Assembly: GCF_000720255.1 (NCBI RefSeq)
Contig: NZ_JOJE01000012.1
Span: 1 to 64,000 of the forward strand
Length of the DNA stretch: 64,000 bases
Reading direction: 5' to 3'
DNA from: Streptomyces griseus subsp. griseus
GTDB lineage: Bacteria > Actinomycetota > Actinomycetes > Streptomycetales > Streptomycetaceae
Positions 37,607 to 47,128 of the stretch are shown in pieces. Position 1 is the first letter of the stretch, and each line of letters begins with the position of its first letter. The notes beneath the pieces were generated by a model. It searched no databases, had not been told where the DNA came from, and saw only the letters and a list, made by a program, of their open reading frames with translations. The position numbers were made by a program, and so were the translations under genes.

Positions 37607-38587
37607 CTACGGCCGGGCCGCCTCCGGATGCAGCCGTACCCAGCCCTCCCACGCGGACCTGATCATGTCCTGGACGTCGTGCTCGGCCTGCCAGCCCAGT
37701 TCCGCCGCGATGCGGTCGGCGGAGGCGACCACGCGGGCCGGGTCGCCGGGACGGCGGGGGGTCACGGTCGGGGGCCGGTCGTGGCCGGTGACGGCGTTGA
37801 CGAGGTCGATCATCTCGCGTACGGAGACGCCCTCGCCGCGGCCGATGTTGACGGTGAGGTCACGGCCGGGGGAGGCCCGGAGGGCGCGGGCGGCGGCCAC
37901 GTGGGCCTCTGCGAGGTCCACGACGTGGATGTAGTCGCGGACGCAGGTGCCGTCGGGGGTCGGGTAGTCGTCACCGAAGAGGCGCGGGGGCGCGTTCCGG
38001 GTCAGCCGCTCGAAGATCATGGGGATGAGGTTGAAGGCGCCGACGTCGGCCAGCTCCGGGCTCGCCGCGCCCGCCACGTTGAAGTAGCGCAGGCAGGCCG
38101 TGGAGAGGCCGGTCGCCCGTCCGGTCGCCCGCACCAGCCATTCGCCGGCCAGCTTCGTCTCGCCGTAGGGCGACATGGGCAGGCACGGGGTGTCCTCCGT
38201 GACCAGGTCCACGTCCGGCATCCCGTACACCGCCGCGGACGAGGAGAACACGAAGGACGGCACCCGGGCCGCCGTGACCGCCTCCAGCAGGACGCGCAGG
38301 CCCTCGACGTTCTCCCGGTAGTAGTGCAGGGGCCGTTCCACCGACTCGCCGACCTGCTTCCTCGCCGCCAGATGGACCACCCCGGTGACCGCGTGCGCGG
38401 CGAGGACGCGGGCCAGGCGCTCCCCGTCCAGCGTCGAGCCCACCACCAGAGGCACGCCCTCGGGCACCCGCTCGGCGATCCCCGTCGACAGGTCGTCGTA
38501 CACCACCGCCCGCTCGCCCGCCTGGGTCATCGCGCGGACGACGTGCGCCCCGATGTAGCCGGCGCCGCCGGTGATCAGCCAGGTCAT
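37607..38587 (-). CDS. galE: UDP-glucose 4-epimerase
   Basis: A 326-residue short-chain dehydrogenase-type epimerase interconverting UDP-glucose and UDP-galactose. The Rossmann motif GGAGYIG is at residues 7-13, catalytic Ser in SSSAAVYG (115-122) and Tyr141-Lys145 in SPYGETK. RDYIHVVDLAEAH and FNVAGA are also conserved. Within this region it most likely supplies UDP-Gal (or a UDP-HexNAc) for wall glycopolymer synthesis, though it could serve general metabolism. It is 38 bp from the ADP-ribosylglycohydrolase gene on the same strand and may be cotranscribed with it. Confidence 0.93.
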   Translation of the reverse strand: MTWLITGGAGYIGAHVVRAMTQAGERAVVYDDLSTGIAERVPEGVPLVVGSTLDGERLARVLAAHAVTGVVHLAARKQVGESVERPLHYYRENVEGLRVLLEAVTAARVPSFVFSSSAAVYGMPDVDLVTEDTPCLPMSPYGETKLAGEWLVRATGRATGLSTACLRYFNVAGAASPELADVGAFNLIPMIFERLTRNAPPRLFGDDYPTPDGTCVRDYIHVVDLAEAHVAAARALRASPGRDLTVNIGRGEGVSVREMIDLVNAVTGHDRPPTVTPRRPGDPARVVASADRIAAELGWQAEHDVQDMIRSAWEGWVRLHPEAARP

Positions 38588-38664
38588 GTGAGGTCGCGTC
38601 CCCTCGTCAGTACGCCCGTGAACAGGTGACCAGTGAAGCAGGCGGGGACCCTTCCCCCGGGTAC

Positions 38665-39153
38665 CTACGAGCAGCCCGGTGTCTCGTCCAGCGCCGCCGA
38701 GTCCAAGGCGCCCGTGAGCTGGTCCAGCCGTTCGCGCAGGTCGCGGATCTCGTCGAGATCGAAGCCGGTCGCGGCGGCGATGCGGCGCGGTACCTGGAGC
38801 GCGCGCTCGCGCAGGGCGGCGCCCTCCTCGGTCGGCCGCACCTCCACGGAGCGCTCGTCACGGGCGCTGCGCTCCCGGCGCACCAGGCCGGCCGCCTCCA
38901 GGCGCTTGAGCAGCGGGGAGAGCGTGCCGGAGTCGAGGCGAAGGTGTTCGCCGAGCTTCTTGACGGGGAGGGCGCCCTGTTCCCAGAGGACGAGCATCAC
39001 CAGGTACTGGGGGTAGGTGAGTCCGAGGTCCTTGAGGACCACGCGGTAGACACCGTTGAAGGCGCGCGAGGCGGCCTGCAGGGAGAAGCAGATCTGGCGG
39101 TCCAGGCGGAGCCAGTTCTCCTCGGCGGTGGGCGTCGGTGTCGTCGGAGTCAT
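38665..39153 (-). CDS. ohrR: OhrR, MarR family organic peroxide sensor
   Basis: A 162-residue MarR-type repressor. The redox-sensing Cys22 lies in the OhrR signature LDRQICFSLQAASRA. The winged helix covers about residues 45-115 (LGEHLRLDSGTLSPLLKRLEAAGLVRRERSARDERSVEV). Oxidation of the Cys by organic hydroperoxides releases the repressor from DNA. It is divergent from ohr with an AT-rich palindrome between, so it regulates ohr and itself. The ATG at 39153 is preferred over an upstream in-frame codon at 39180 that would lie close to the operator. Confidence 0.93.
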   Translation of the reverse strand: MTPTTPTPTAEENWLRLDRQICFSLQAASRAFNGVYRVVLKDLGLTYPQYLVMLVLWEQGALPVKKLGEHLRLDSGTLSPLLKRLEAAGLVRRERSARDERSVEVRPTEEGAALRERALQVPRRIAAATGFDLDEIRDLRERLDQLTGALDSAALDETPGCS

Positions 39154-39186
39154 GCCTCCAGGATAGCTCGGGTGGGCCATTTAGTT

Positions 39187-39207
39187 GTACGCAATTGAAT
39201 TGTGTGC
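39187..39207. promoter_or_regulatory. OhrR operator
   Basis: An AT-rich inverted repeat centred on G39197 (CGCAATT-G-AATTGTG, 6 of 7 pairs) sits in the otherwise GC-rich ohrR-ohr gap and resembles the ATTGTGTACAAT-type OhrR boxes. It would overlap both promoters. Confidence 0.65.
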
Positions 39208-39272
39208 TCTACTTGTCGTCGTGCGGCGGCCGGACCGGCCGCCGGAACGTGACCTGAGAGGGATGGTTTTCC

Positions 39273-39686
39273 ATGGACGCGCTCTACACCGCTGTCGCCA
39301 CCGCCACCCACGGCCGTGAGGGCCGTGCCGTCTCCTCCGACGGCAAGATCGACCTCGCGCTCGCCATGCCGGTGGAGCTCGGCGGCAACGGGCAGGGCAC
39401 CAACCCGGAGCAGCTGTTCGCCGCCGGTTACGCCGCCTGCTTCGGCAGCGCCCTCGGCCTCGTCGGCCGCCAGGCCAAGGTCGACGTCAGCGACGCCGCC
39501 GTGACCGCCGAGGTCGGCATAGGCAAGCAGGGCGAGGGTTTCGGCCTCAAGGTCACCCTCCGCGTCGAGCTGCCCGACACCCTGGACGAGGAGACCGGCC
39601 GCAAGCTGGTCGAGCAGGCTCACCAGGTCTGCCCCTACTCCAACGCCACCCGCGGCAACATCGAGGTCGACCTCGTCGTCGAGTAA
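39273..39686 (+). CDS. ohr: Organic hydroperoxide resistance protein Ohr
   Basis: A 137-residue thiol peroxidase of the Ohr/OsmC family that reduces organic hydroperoxides using lipoylated partners. The active-site Cys56 (YAACFGSAL) and resolving Cys120 (HQVCPYSNATRGN) are present, as is the conserved Glu in NPEQLFAAGY. Cytoplasmic and full length. Paired with the divergent OhrR sensor. Its stop is only 22 bp from the stop of the convergent membrane-protein gene. Confidence 0.96.
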   Translation: MDALYTAVATATHGREGRAVSSDGKIDLALAMPVELGGNGQGTNPEQLFAAGYAACFGSALGLVGRQAKVDVSDAAVTAEVGIGKQGEGFGLKVTLRVELPDTLDEETGRKLVEQAHQVCPYSNATRGNIEVDLVVE

Positions 39687-39708
39687 CCCACGCGAACAAC
39701 CACCCGTC

Positions 39709-41262
39709 TCACCCGACCCGCGCCAGCACCTCCCCCGTCCGTCCGCTCCACGCCACCACCACCGCCTCCTCGGGCACCGGGTGCCAGCGCGTCAGCAACA
39801 GCCAGCGCACGTGGTAACGGCGGGCGACGGCCGTGCGCTCGGCGCGGGTCGACGCGGGGGAGAGATAGGCGCGGACGTCCTTGAGGCGTCGTAGCCGCTC
39901 CCGCTCGTCCAGGGCCGGGTCGGGCCAGGCGGGCGCGGCGAGGTTCGGGCCGTGGCCCGCGATCGCGTGGACGGCGTAGTAGCCGTCGGTGATCACGACC
40001 TCGCCGGGCCCGATGTACCGCGCGGCCCAGTCGTACGTCGGCCAGCGCGGCGGCTGTTCGAAGCCGACGGGGTCGAGTGAGCGCGGTACGACCGCCCCGG
40101 CCTGCACGGTGAGGAACCCCAGACACGCCCCCGCCGCCGACACCACGGCCAGCACCTTGCGCCCCGTCCGCCACGGCCGGGGCGCCGCCAGTTCCAGCGC
40201 GAGCGCGAACTGCGTCGGCACCAGGGCGAGTCCGAGGATCCTGCCGTAGGTGTAGTGGCCGCTGACCCAGCCGTACCCCACGACCAGGCAGTGCAGGGCG
40301 AACAGCAGCACCAGCGGGTCGCGTGCCGAGCGGCGCCCGCGCAGCCACAGCGCCGGCAGTCCGAGCAGTGCGAGCCAGAAGTGCCCGGGCAGGTCCCGGT
40401 AGAGCCGCCGGTGCATCGCGTCGACGCTGCCGTCCCCGGCGAGCGCGAACACGTCGTAGTACGGCCAGCCCCAGCCGACCAGCAGCGCCACCGCCCCCAC
40501 CACCGACCACCGCACCGCCACCGCCGCGCTCCACCCCCGTTGCCATCCTGCGACGAAGGCCGCGCACCCCAGCGCCGCCGCCACCGCCGTGATCGGATGG
40601 ATCAGCAGGACCACCCCGTACAGCGCGCCCAGCGCCCCGTACCCGGCGAAGCCGCGCAGGCCGTTCGGGCCCACGTACCGCACCCGGCGCGTGTCCCGCG
40701 CCCGGGAGCCGGTCAGCGCCCAGGCCCAGAAGGCCAGTCCGATCGCGAAGGTGGACGGATAGCCGAGGTTGCCGGTCATCGACATCAGCCCGAGGTAACC
40801 GCTCCACCAGGCCCGCTCGGTGCCCCACAGCAGTGTCGTCGCGGCCAGCGCCAGGACCGGCGCCCACGGCCGGGGTGTCAGCACCCGCACGAAACGGTTG
40901 ACGCCGGTCAGCAGCACGAGCAGGTTGAACGGACCGGCGAGCCGCACCACCTCCCAGCCGGACAGCCCGGTCAGCCGGGCGAACGCGCCCTGCGCGACGG
41001 CGTACGGCGAGTAGTACGGGCTGCCCGCGCCCGGCAGGTCGGCCATCGGGTGGCGCGGCTGGAGCAGACGGTCCTTGAGGCGCTCGACGACCGCCGCGTG
41101 CTGTCCCGCGTCGCAGCACAGCGGCACCCTCCAGTACGCCAGCGACATCACCAGCCAGAACAGGAAGCCCACGGCCTGGTACGGGGTCGGACGCCAGATA
41201 CGCCCGCCGCGCAGCGCCGTGGCACCGCGCACCGGCCGTCGGGTCAGGACACCGGCGCTCAT
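39709..41262 (-). CDS. Polytopic membrane protein, possible GT-C glycosyltransferase (paralogue of 28446-29924)
   Basis: A 517-residue protein with about ten hydrophobic helices and a soluble C-terminal part of about 130 residues. Shared motifs with the protein at 28446-29924 are SPYYSPYAVAQGAFARLTGLSGW, GWPYYDVFALAG, GWVSGHYTYGRILGLALVPTQF and a C-terminal ARRYHVRWLL-type strand. An Asp/His-bearing loop after TM1 (CCDAGQHAAVVERL) could be catalytic in a GT-C reading. It lies downstream of the glycosyltransferase operon on the same strand, 73 bp after the previous gene. Function is inferred only from topology and place. Confidence 0.75.
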   Translation of the reverse strand: MSAGVLTRRPVRGATALRGGRIWRPTPYQAVGFLFWLVMSLAYWRVPLCCDAGQHAAVVERLKDRLLQPRHPMADLPGAGSPYYSPYAVAQGAFARLTGLSGWEVVRLAGPFNLLVLLTGVNRFVRVLTPRPWAPVLALAATTLLWGTERAWWSGYLGLMSMTGNLGYPSTFAIGLAFWAWALTGSRARDTRRVRYVGPNGLRGFAGYGALGALYGVVLLIHPITAVAAALGCAAFVAGWQRGWSAAVAVRWSVVGAVALLVGWGWPYYDVFALAGDGSVDAMHRRLYRDLPGHFWLALLGLPALWLRGRRSARDPLVLLFALHCLVVGYGWVSGHYTYGRILGLALVPTQFALALELAAPRPWRTGRKVLAVVSAAGACLGFLTVQAGAVVPRSLDPVGFEQPPRWPTYDWAARYIGPGEVVITDGYYAVHAIAGHGPNLAAPAWPDPALDERERLRRLKDVRAYLSPASTRAERTAVARRYHVRWLLLTRWHPVPEEAVVVAWSGRTGEVLARVG

Positions 41263-41335
41263 GGGAGGGGTGCGGAAGTGTGCGTAAGGGGCATTGGTCG
41301 TATATTCCCAACGACGTCAACAGCCGTACCGTCTG

Positions 41336-42607
41336 TCACCTCATCGAGTGAGCCCGCCCGGAGTCCTGGGACGGCAGCAGCACCTGCCCGCGCACCGCGG
41401 GCTCCAGCAGCAGCGGCACGCCGAGCACTGGCAGCAGCCACACCAGCACGATCAGCCGCCCGCCCCAGATGTTGATGTCCGGGTGCCCCGCCTGGGTGAG
41501 GATCCCCGTGAACGCGGCCGCGAGCAGGAACGCGCCGAACGCCCGCCGCCGGAGCGCGCCCCAGGCCCCCGCCGCCAGCAGCGACACGAACAGCGGCTCC
41601 CACAGCTGCCGTCGCAGCCACTCCACCCAGAAGTTGCCCTGCAGATGCAGGAACTCCGCCCAGGGGCGGGCCCGGTCCGGACGCGAGAAGTGCGCGGTGA
41701 GCAGGTCCTGCAGACTCTCCGACTCGGACGGGTAGTGCAGCACCCGCGCCGCGAGCAGGGTGCCGACGACTCCGCAGCACCCCGCCACCGCGACCGCCAT
41801 GGGCCCACGGCAGTCGGCGTACCGCCCCCGCCGCCACCGCCGCACGGCGAGCACCGCGCCCGCCCCCGCCAGGCACGCCCCGAGAAACAGCGCCTGGGAG
41901 TGCTTGACCGTGAACAGCGCCACCAGCGAGCCGCCCACCAGCCAGGCCCCCGCCCGCACCCGCCCGTCCAGGGCCAGCGCGCACCCCCACACCGCCGCGA
42001 GGGTCAGCGTCAGCAGCAGCCCCTCGGTCATCGGCCGCATCGCGGTCGCCCCGCACGGCAGGACGTAGAACAGGGCCTGACCGGTCAGCGCCACCGGCAC
42101 CGACGCCCGCAGGGTGCGCAGGACCAGGAACGCCAGCATCCCGCCCGCGACCGTGATCACCACACTCGCCGTCCACAGCCCCCACGTCACCCCGAACACG
42201 GAGACGAACGGCACGAGGAGGGCCGGATACCCCGGCCGAGCCTCGAAGATCCGCATGAACCGCTCCGGCATGAACGGCACCGTGTGCCCGCCCGTCCGGC
42301 CGGCCCGCAGCCCCGCCTGAACGGTGCGCCACTCCGCGGCCCGGCACTCCGCCATGACCCGCGCGGTGGGGTCGGGCCGGTGGAAGCGCACCACATGTAC
42401 CCGCTGATTGCGGGCCGCGATCGCCGCCTTGCCCGCGCACGCGTAGTCGATGGTGGCGGCAGCCGCCTCCCGCTTGCTGTCGCCGCGCAGGCTGAGGGCG
42501 TACGACAGGTAGTTCTTGGTGTCGGGCGTGTCCCGGCCGGTGACGTTCGCGAGCTGGAGCAGCGCGAACACCCCGGCCAGGAGGAGTACCCAGGCGCGTG
42601 GCCTCAC
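41336..42607 (-). CDS. Polytopic membrane protein, glycosyltransferase-like
   Basis: A 423-residue protein with an N-terminal TM, a loop of about 100 residues containing DTPDTKNYLSYALSLRGD and ARPGYPALLVPF, then about eight more hydrophobic helices. The early loop with Asp residues and the PGYP block recall GT-C mannosyltransferase-like proteins (the 87/39 type), but I cannot assign a family. The GTG at 42607 overlaps the stop of the TagF-like gene upstream as GTGA, so it is translationally coupled to the polymer operon. The longer frame upstream is a shadow of that gene. Confidence 0.72.
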   Translation of the reverse strand: MRPRAWVLLLAGVFALLQLANVTGRDTPDTKNYLSYALSLRGDSKREAAAATIDYACAGKAAIAARNQRVHVVRFHRPDPTARVMAECRAAEWRTVQAGLRAGRTGGHTVPFMPERFMRIFEARPGYPALLVPFVSVFGVTWGLWTASVVITVAGGMLAFLVLRTLRASVPVALTGQALFYVLPCGATAMRPMTEGLLLTLTLAAVWGCALALDGRVRAGAWLVGGSLVALFTVKHSQALFLGACLAGAGAVLAVRRWRRGRYADCRGPMAVAVAGCCGVVGTLLAARVLHYPSESESLQDLLTAHFSRPDRARPWAEFLHLQGNFWVEWLRRQLWEPLFVSLLAAGAWGALRRRAFGAFLLAAAFTGILTQAGHPDINIWGGRLIVLVWLLPVLGVPLLLEPAVRGQVLLPSQDSGRAHSMR

Positions 42608-44826
42608 GACGAGGGCGTGAGCGCGTCGTGACCGGTGGCGGGGCCGGGCACCCTCACCAGGGGCGACGGCGACGGCATGGACTCGCCCAGCATCAGGTTC
42701 CGTACCACCCGCTCGGCCGCCCGCCCGTCGTCGAACTCGCAGAACCGCGTCCGGAAGGAGGACCGCAGCCGCGCCGACTCCTCGTCCCGCCAGTGCCCGG
42801 AGTCCAGCAGCCACGCCAGCTCCCGGTAGGAGCGCGACACATGGCCCGGCGGCTCGGCGGTGATGTCGAAGTAGGCGCCGCGGCTCGCCGCGTACGCGGG
42901 CCAGTCGTCGGCGTGGACCACGATCGGCCGGTCGAGGTTGGCGTAGTCGAACATCAGGGACGAGTAGTCGGTGACCAGCACGTCGGAGGCGAGCATGACG
43001 TCCTCGACGCGCAGCTCGTCCGTCGCGTCGACCAGCACGCCCCGCCGGTGCAGATCTGACAGGCCCAGCCCGCGCGCCGGGCCGGTCGAGAGCGAGGGAT
43101 GCAGGCGCACGACGAGGGTGTGGTCCTCGCCGAGGTCCGCCGCGAACCGGGCCAGGTCGACGCGGTCGACATGACCGCCCCGCCGGTACTCGCGCCGGGT
43201 CGGCGCGTACAGCACCACCGTGTGGTCCGCCGGGATGCCGTGCCGCTCCCGGAACGCGGCGCCGTCCTCCTCACGGGCGTCCACCAGGACGTCGTTGCGG
43301 GGGCTGCCGGTGCGCGCGGACGTGAAGTGGCAGGGGTAGGCCCGCTCCCACACCAGCTCGGAGTGGATGTTGGCGACCAGGCTGTAGTCCCAGCGGTCCG
43401 CGCGGCGCAGCATCTGCGGCACGTCGACGCCGTGCCGGGCGCCGGGCTTGGTGAGCAGATCGGCCGCCATGTACTTCAGCGGGGTGCCCTGGTGGGTGTG
43501 GATGTGGACGCTGCCGGGCCGCTTGACCAGCGTGCCGGGCCAGTTGACGTTGTTGACGAAGTACGTCGCCCGTGCGGTGACCCGGCGGTAGGGCAGCGAG
43601 TCCAGCAGCACGTGCTCGACGCCGTCGGGCAACTGGGCCGCCTCCTCCTCGCTCCGGACCACCCACACCCCGCGGATGTGCGGCGCGATCTCCCGCGCCT
43701 TGCGGTAGACGGCCGCGGGATCGCCGAGCACACCCCGGTGTGAGAACGCCGAGTACACGGCGAGGTCCGGGTCGAGGGAGCGGCGGGCGTGCGCGGCCGC
43801 GTAGCCGCGCTTGACCCGCCCGGCCGCCGCCTTGCGCACCAGCAGCGCCCGGCGCCCCGCCTCCCCGGCGACCCGTCCGGCCTGCCGCTTCACCAGGTAG
43901 GCCGGGTAACCGCCCTCCAGCAGCCGCAGTTCGCCGTCCACCGTCGCGCCGGCCGGCTTGTGCTCACGGAACATCTCGGCCGTACGGCGGAAGAACTCGC
44001 CCTTGTCCCTCGGGGGCAGCCGGTCCGGCTTGGCGAGGATGTCGAGACAGTGCTCGCCCATCTTGCGGTGCAGATAAGGCCGCCAGCTCGCCAGCTCGGG
44101 GCGGGAGTCGACGAACGCGAAGACCCGCTCGTACTGGTCGTGGATGTCGAAGTGCTTGCGGCTGGTGGTGGACAGGATGTTGCCCTGGCGGCGCTGCCGG
44201 TAGTTCAGGCAGATCCGGTCGAGGGCCGCGATCCGCCCGGCGCTGAGCATGACCGGGAACGTCCAGGGCGTGTCCTCGTAGTAGCCCGGCGGGAACTCGA
44301 AGCCGCCCTCCTGGACGAACTCACGGCGGTAGACCTTGTTCCAGACCACCATCAGCAGATCGAGGACCTCCGGGTGCTCGGCCACCGTGAAGGTGCCCTC
44401 ACCGGCCTCCGCCAGGACGTGCGCGAGCACGTTGCGCCGGGTGCCGCCCCACCAGTAGGTGCGCGCGTAGTCGAAGACCAGCACGTCCGGGTCGGACGTC
44501 TCGTCCAGACGGTCGGCCATCGCGCGCAGCGCGCCCGGGGTGAGGGTGTCGTCGCTGTCGAGGAAGAAGAGGTAGTCGCCACTCGCGTGCGGCATGCCCG
44601 CGTTGCGGGCCCGGCCGAGTCCGGCGTTCTCCGGCAGGTGCAGCGCCTTCACGCGCGGGTCGCGGGCCGCGTAGGCGTCGATGATCTCGCCGCAGCCGTC
44701 GGGCGAGCAGTCGTCCACGGCGATCACCTCGATGTCCCGGTACGACTGCTCCAGGACCGAGTCGAGGCACTCGGCCAGGAAGCCCTGGACCTTGAAACAG
44801 GGGACGATGATGCTGAAGCGGGGCAC
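42604..44826 (-). CDS. Bifunctional GT2 glycosyltransferase / TagF-like glycerophosphotransferase
   Basis: A 740-residue fusion. Residues 1-230 are an intact GT2 domain (FSIIVPCFKVQGFLAECLDSVLEQSYRDIEVIAVDDCSPD; FLDSDDTLTPGAL). After a helical linker, residues 350-720 are a TagF-like domain ([61 protein letters not shown]). It could make a polymer repeat in which a sugar and a polyol phosphate are added by one protein. The GTG at 44826 starts 8 bp after the previous stop with AAGGAG 12 nt upstream. Third of four genes in the 49417-41336 operon. Confidence 0.88.
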   Translation of the reverse strand: MPRFSIIVPCFKVQGFLAECLDSVLEQSYRDIEVIAVDDCSPDGCGEIIDAYAARDPRVKALHLPENAGLGRARNAGMPHASGDYLFFLDSDDTLTPGALRAMADRLDETSDPDVLVFDYARTYWWGGTRRNVLAHVLAEAGEGTFTVAEHPEVLDLLMVVWNKVYRREFVQEGGFEFPPGYYEDTPWTFPVMLSAGRIAALDRICLNYRQRRQGNILSTTSRKHFDIHDQYERVFAFVDSRPELASWRPYLHRKMGEHCLDILAKPDRLPPRDKGEFFRRTAEMFREHKPAGATVDGELRLLEGGYPAYLVKRQAGRVAGEAGRRALLVRKAAAGRVKRGYAAAHARRSLDPDLAVYSAFSHRGVLGDPAAVYRKAREIAPHIRGVWVVRSEEEAAQLPDGVEHVLLDSLPYRRVTARATYFVNNVNWPGTLVKRPGSVHIHTHQGTPLKYMAADLLTKPGARHGVDVPQMLRRADRWDYSLVANIHSELVWERAYPCHFTSARTGSPRNDVLVDAREEDGAAFRERHGIPADHTVVLYAPTRREYRRGGHVDRVDLARFAADLGEDHTLVVRLHPSLSTGPARGLGLSDLHRRGVLVDATDELRVEDVMLASDVLVTDYSSLMFDYANLDRPIVVHADDWPAYAASRGAYFDITAEPPGHVSRSYRELAWLLDSGHWRDEESARLRSSFRTRFCEFDDGRAAERVVRNLMLGESMPSPSPLVRVPGPATGHDALTPSS

Positions 44827-44834
44827 TGCGGAGG

Positions 44835-47054
44835 TCAGCTCCTTACGAGGGTGGAGGCGGCGGGGGCCGGGACGCGCTCCGCGAGCGGGAGCACGGGAGG
44901 AATCGCCTCGGGCGGCTCGCCGAGCAGCACCCGGCGCACCACGCGCTCGGCGGCCCGGCCGTCGTCGAACTGGCAGAACCGCTCGCGGAAGGCGGCCCGC
45001 AGCGACGCCGACTCGCCGTCCGCGTACGAGCCGTCGCGGAAGACGCGCGCCAGTTCCTCGGGCGTACGGGCCACCGGGCCCGGCGGCGCCTCCATGAGGT
45101 CGAAGTAGACGCCCCGCGTCTCCTGGTAGACCTCCCAGTCGTCGGCGTACACGACGATCGGCCGGTCGAGGTTGGCGTAGTCGAACATGATCGACGAGTA
45201 GTCCGTGACCAGCGCGTCGGCGGCCAGGCACACGTCCTCCGAGGAGCGGTGCCCGGTCACGTCGATGATCCGGCCGCTGCTCGCCTCGCCGCCCCGGTCG
45301 TAGAAGTAGTGGGCGCGCAGCAGGACGACGACGTCCTCGCCGGCCGCCTCGCAGAACGCCTCCAGGTCGAGGCCGGTGTCGAACCCGGTCTGGTGATCGC
45401 GGTGGGTGGGCGCGTAGAGGACGGCCGTCTTCCCCTCCGGGACGCCCAGCTCCTCGCGGACGCGGGCCACGTCGTCCGCGGTCGCCGTGCAGTAGACGTC
45501 GTTGCGCGGATAGCCGTACTCCAGGTGCTCGTAGGAGCCCGGGAAGGCGCGCTCCCACATGCGGGTGGAGTGGCTGTTGGAGGAGAGGTTGTAGTCCCAG
45601 CGGTCCACCCGGCCGAGCAGCTTGGCGAAGCTGCCGGTCGCCGCCGCCACCACCGGGTACGTCGACTGGTCGACGCCCATCTTCTTCAGCGGGGTGCCGT
45701 GCTGGGTCTGCAGGTGCACACTGCCCCGGCGTTTGACCACGCCCTCCGCGAAGTTCGCGTTGTTGACGAGGTACTTGGCGCGGGCCAGGACCTCCCAGGA
45801 GCGACGGCTGCCGAGCACCGCGTGCTCGACGTCCCCGGGCATGGTGTGCGCCTGGTCGGGCTCGACCAGGAACACCGGGCGGATGTGCGGCGCGAGTTCC
45901 CGGGCCTTGGCGTGGATCGCGGCCGGGTTGCAGGCGTAGCCGCGGCCCCAGTAGGCGCAGTACACCGCGAGGTTCTCGTCCAGGGGGCGGCTGAGCTGCA
46001 GCCGGTAGTGCAGGCGGGTGCGCAGCAGGCGGGGGCGGGGGACGCGCTCGATCGCCCCGGTCGCCGCCCGGTTGGCGCCGCGCAGCGCGCGGAACGCCGC
46101 GTACGCGCCGGTGGCCAGCAGCCGGTGCTGTACGCGCAGGCTGCCGCCGGGGGCGCGGAAGCCGGCCGGGCGGTGGTGCCGGTAGAGCCTGCCCGCACGG
46201 CGGAAGAAGGCCCGGCGGCGGCGCGCGGGCAGTCGGTTCGGGTGGGCCGCCGTCTTGAGGACCGCGGCGAACAGTTGCTCGAACAGTGGGCCGAGCCGCT
46301 CCGCGGCCAGGCCCTCCTCGGCGGCCCGGGTGAGAACCAGCTCGGTCTGGTCGAGCAGCCCGGCGTGGTGCTCGCCGGGCAGGTTCAGCCGGTTGCCCTG
46401 ACGGCGCAGCAGATGCCGTACGACCACCCCGCGCAGCACCGCCACCCGCTCGGCGGCGACGGTGACCAGGCCACCGAAGCCGACGTCCGTGAAGGGCCCG
46501 TCGGGGAAGACCAGCCGGCGGTCGGTGAGGAACGCCCTGCGGTAGGCCGCGCTCCACGCCGGGAGCTGCACGCCGGTGATCCGCGCCGCCCGCTCGGGGG
46601 CGAAGGCGCCCTTCGGCGCCTTCGCCAGCAGCGGGGCGGCCGGGTTGGTGGGGTCGCCCTCCCACCAGGGGGTGCGCTCGTGTTCGAAGTACAGCACGTC
46701 GACGCCGTCGGCACCGGTGCCGCCCGTCTCGGCCAGCCGTGCGTCCAGCGCTGACAGGGCGCCCGGCGCGAGGACGTCGTCGCCGTCGAGGAACAGCAGG
46801 TACGCGCCGGTCGCCGCCCGCATCCCGGTGTTGCGCGCCCCGGCGAGACCGGCCGACGGCGGTGAGTGCACCGGCGCCACCCGTGAGTCCCGCTCCGCGT
46901 ACCCGGTGGCGACGCCGGCCGCGGGGGAGTCGGGCGCGTCGCACACCGGGATCAGCTCGAAGTCGCCGAAGGACTGGGCGAGGACGGAGTCCAGCGCCAG
47001 GGACAGCCGGCCTGCCACCCCATGGGACGGGACGATGATGCTGAAGCGGGGCAT
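44835..47054 (-). CDS. Bifunctional GT2-like / TagF-like glycerophosphotransferase
   Basis: A 739-residue fusion. The N-terminal GT2 domain keeps the DXD block (FLDGDDVLAPGAL) but has PVCDAPDSPA in place of VDDCSPD. The C-terminal TagF-like domain is intact ([71 protein letters not shown]). Of the four fusions it is the closest in its TagF part to the one at 31682. ATG at 47054 with AAAGAG upstream. It begins 107 bp after the previous gene, a gap that holds a 20-bp-period duplication. Confidence 0.87.
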   Translation of the reverse strand: MPRFSIIVPSHGVAGRLSLALDSVLAQSFGDFELIPVCDAPDSPAAGVATGYAERDSRVAPVHSPPSAGLAGARNTGMRAATGAYLLFLDGDDVLAPGALSALDARLAETGGTGADGVDVLYFEHERTPWWEGDPTNPAAPLLAKAPKGAFAPERAARITGVQLPAWSAAYRRAFLTDRRLVFPDGPFTDVGFGGLVTVAAERVAVLRGVVVRHLLRRQGNRLNLPGEHHAGLLDQTELVLTRAAEEGLAAERLGPLFEQLFAAVLKTAAHPNRLPARRRRAFFRRAGRLYRHHRPAGFRAPGGSLRVQHRLLATGAYAAFRALRGANRAATGAIERVPRPRLLRTRLHYRLQLSRPLDENLAVYCAYWGRGYACNPAAIHAKARELAPHIRPVFLVEPDQAHTMPGDVEHAVLGSRRSWEVLARAKYLVNNANFAEGVVKRRGSVHLQTQHGTPLKKMGVDQSTYPVVAAATGSFAKLLGRVDRWDYNLSSNSHSTRMWERAFPGSYEHLEYGYPRNDVYCTATADDVARVREELGVPEGKTAVLYAPTHRDHQTGFDTGLDLEAFCEAAGEDVVVLLRAHYFYDRGGEASSGRIIDVTGHRSSEDVCLAADALVTDYSSIMFDYANLDRPIVVYADDWEVYQETRGVYFDLMEAPPGPVARTPEELARVFRDGSYADGESASLRAAFRERFCQFDDGRAAERVVRRVLLGEPPEAIPPVLPLAERVPAPAASTLVRS

Positions 47055-47089
47055 TCTGCTCTTTCTGTTGTCGGCCCGGTGTTCTTCGC

Positions 47090-47128
47090 GGGCGGTGCTC
47101 TCGGGCCGGGGGCGGTGCTCTCGGGCCG
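47090..47128. repeat. Tandem duplication with 20-bp period
   Basis: GGGCGGTGCTCTCGGGCCG occurs at 47090-47108 and again at 47110-47128 with no mismatch, in the 107-bp gap between two polymer genes. It looks like a recent slip duplication. Confidence 0.75.
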
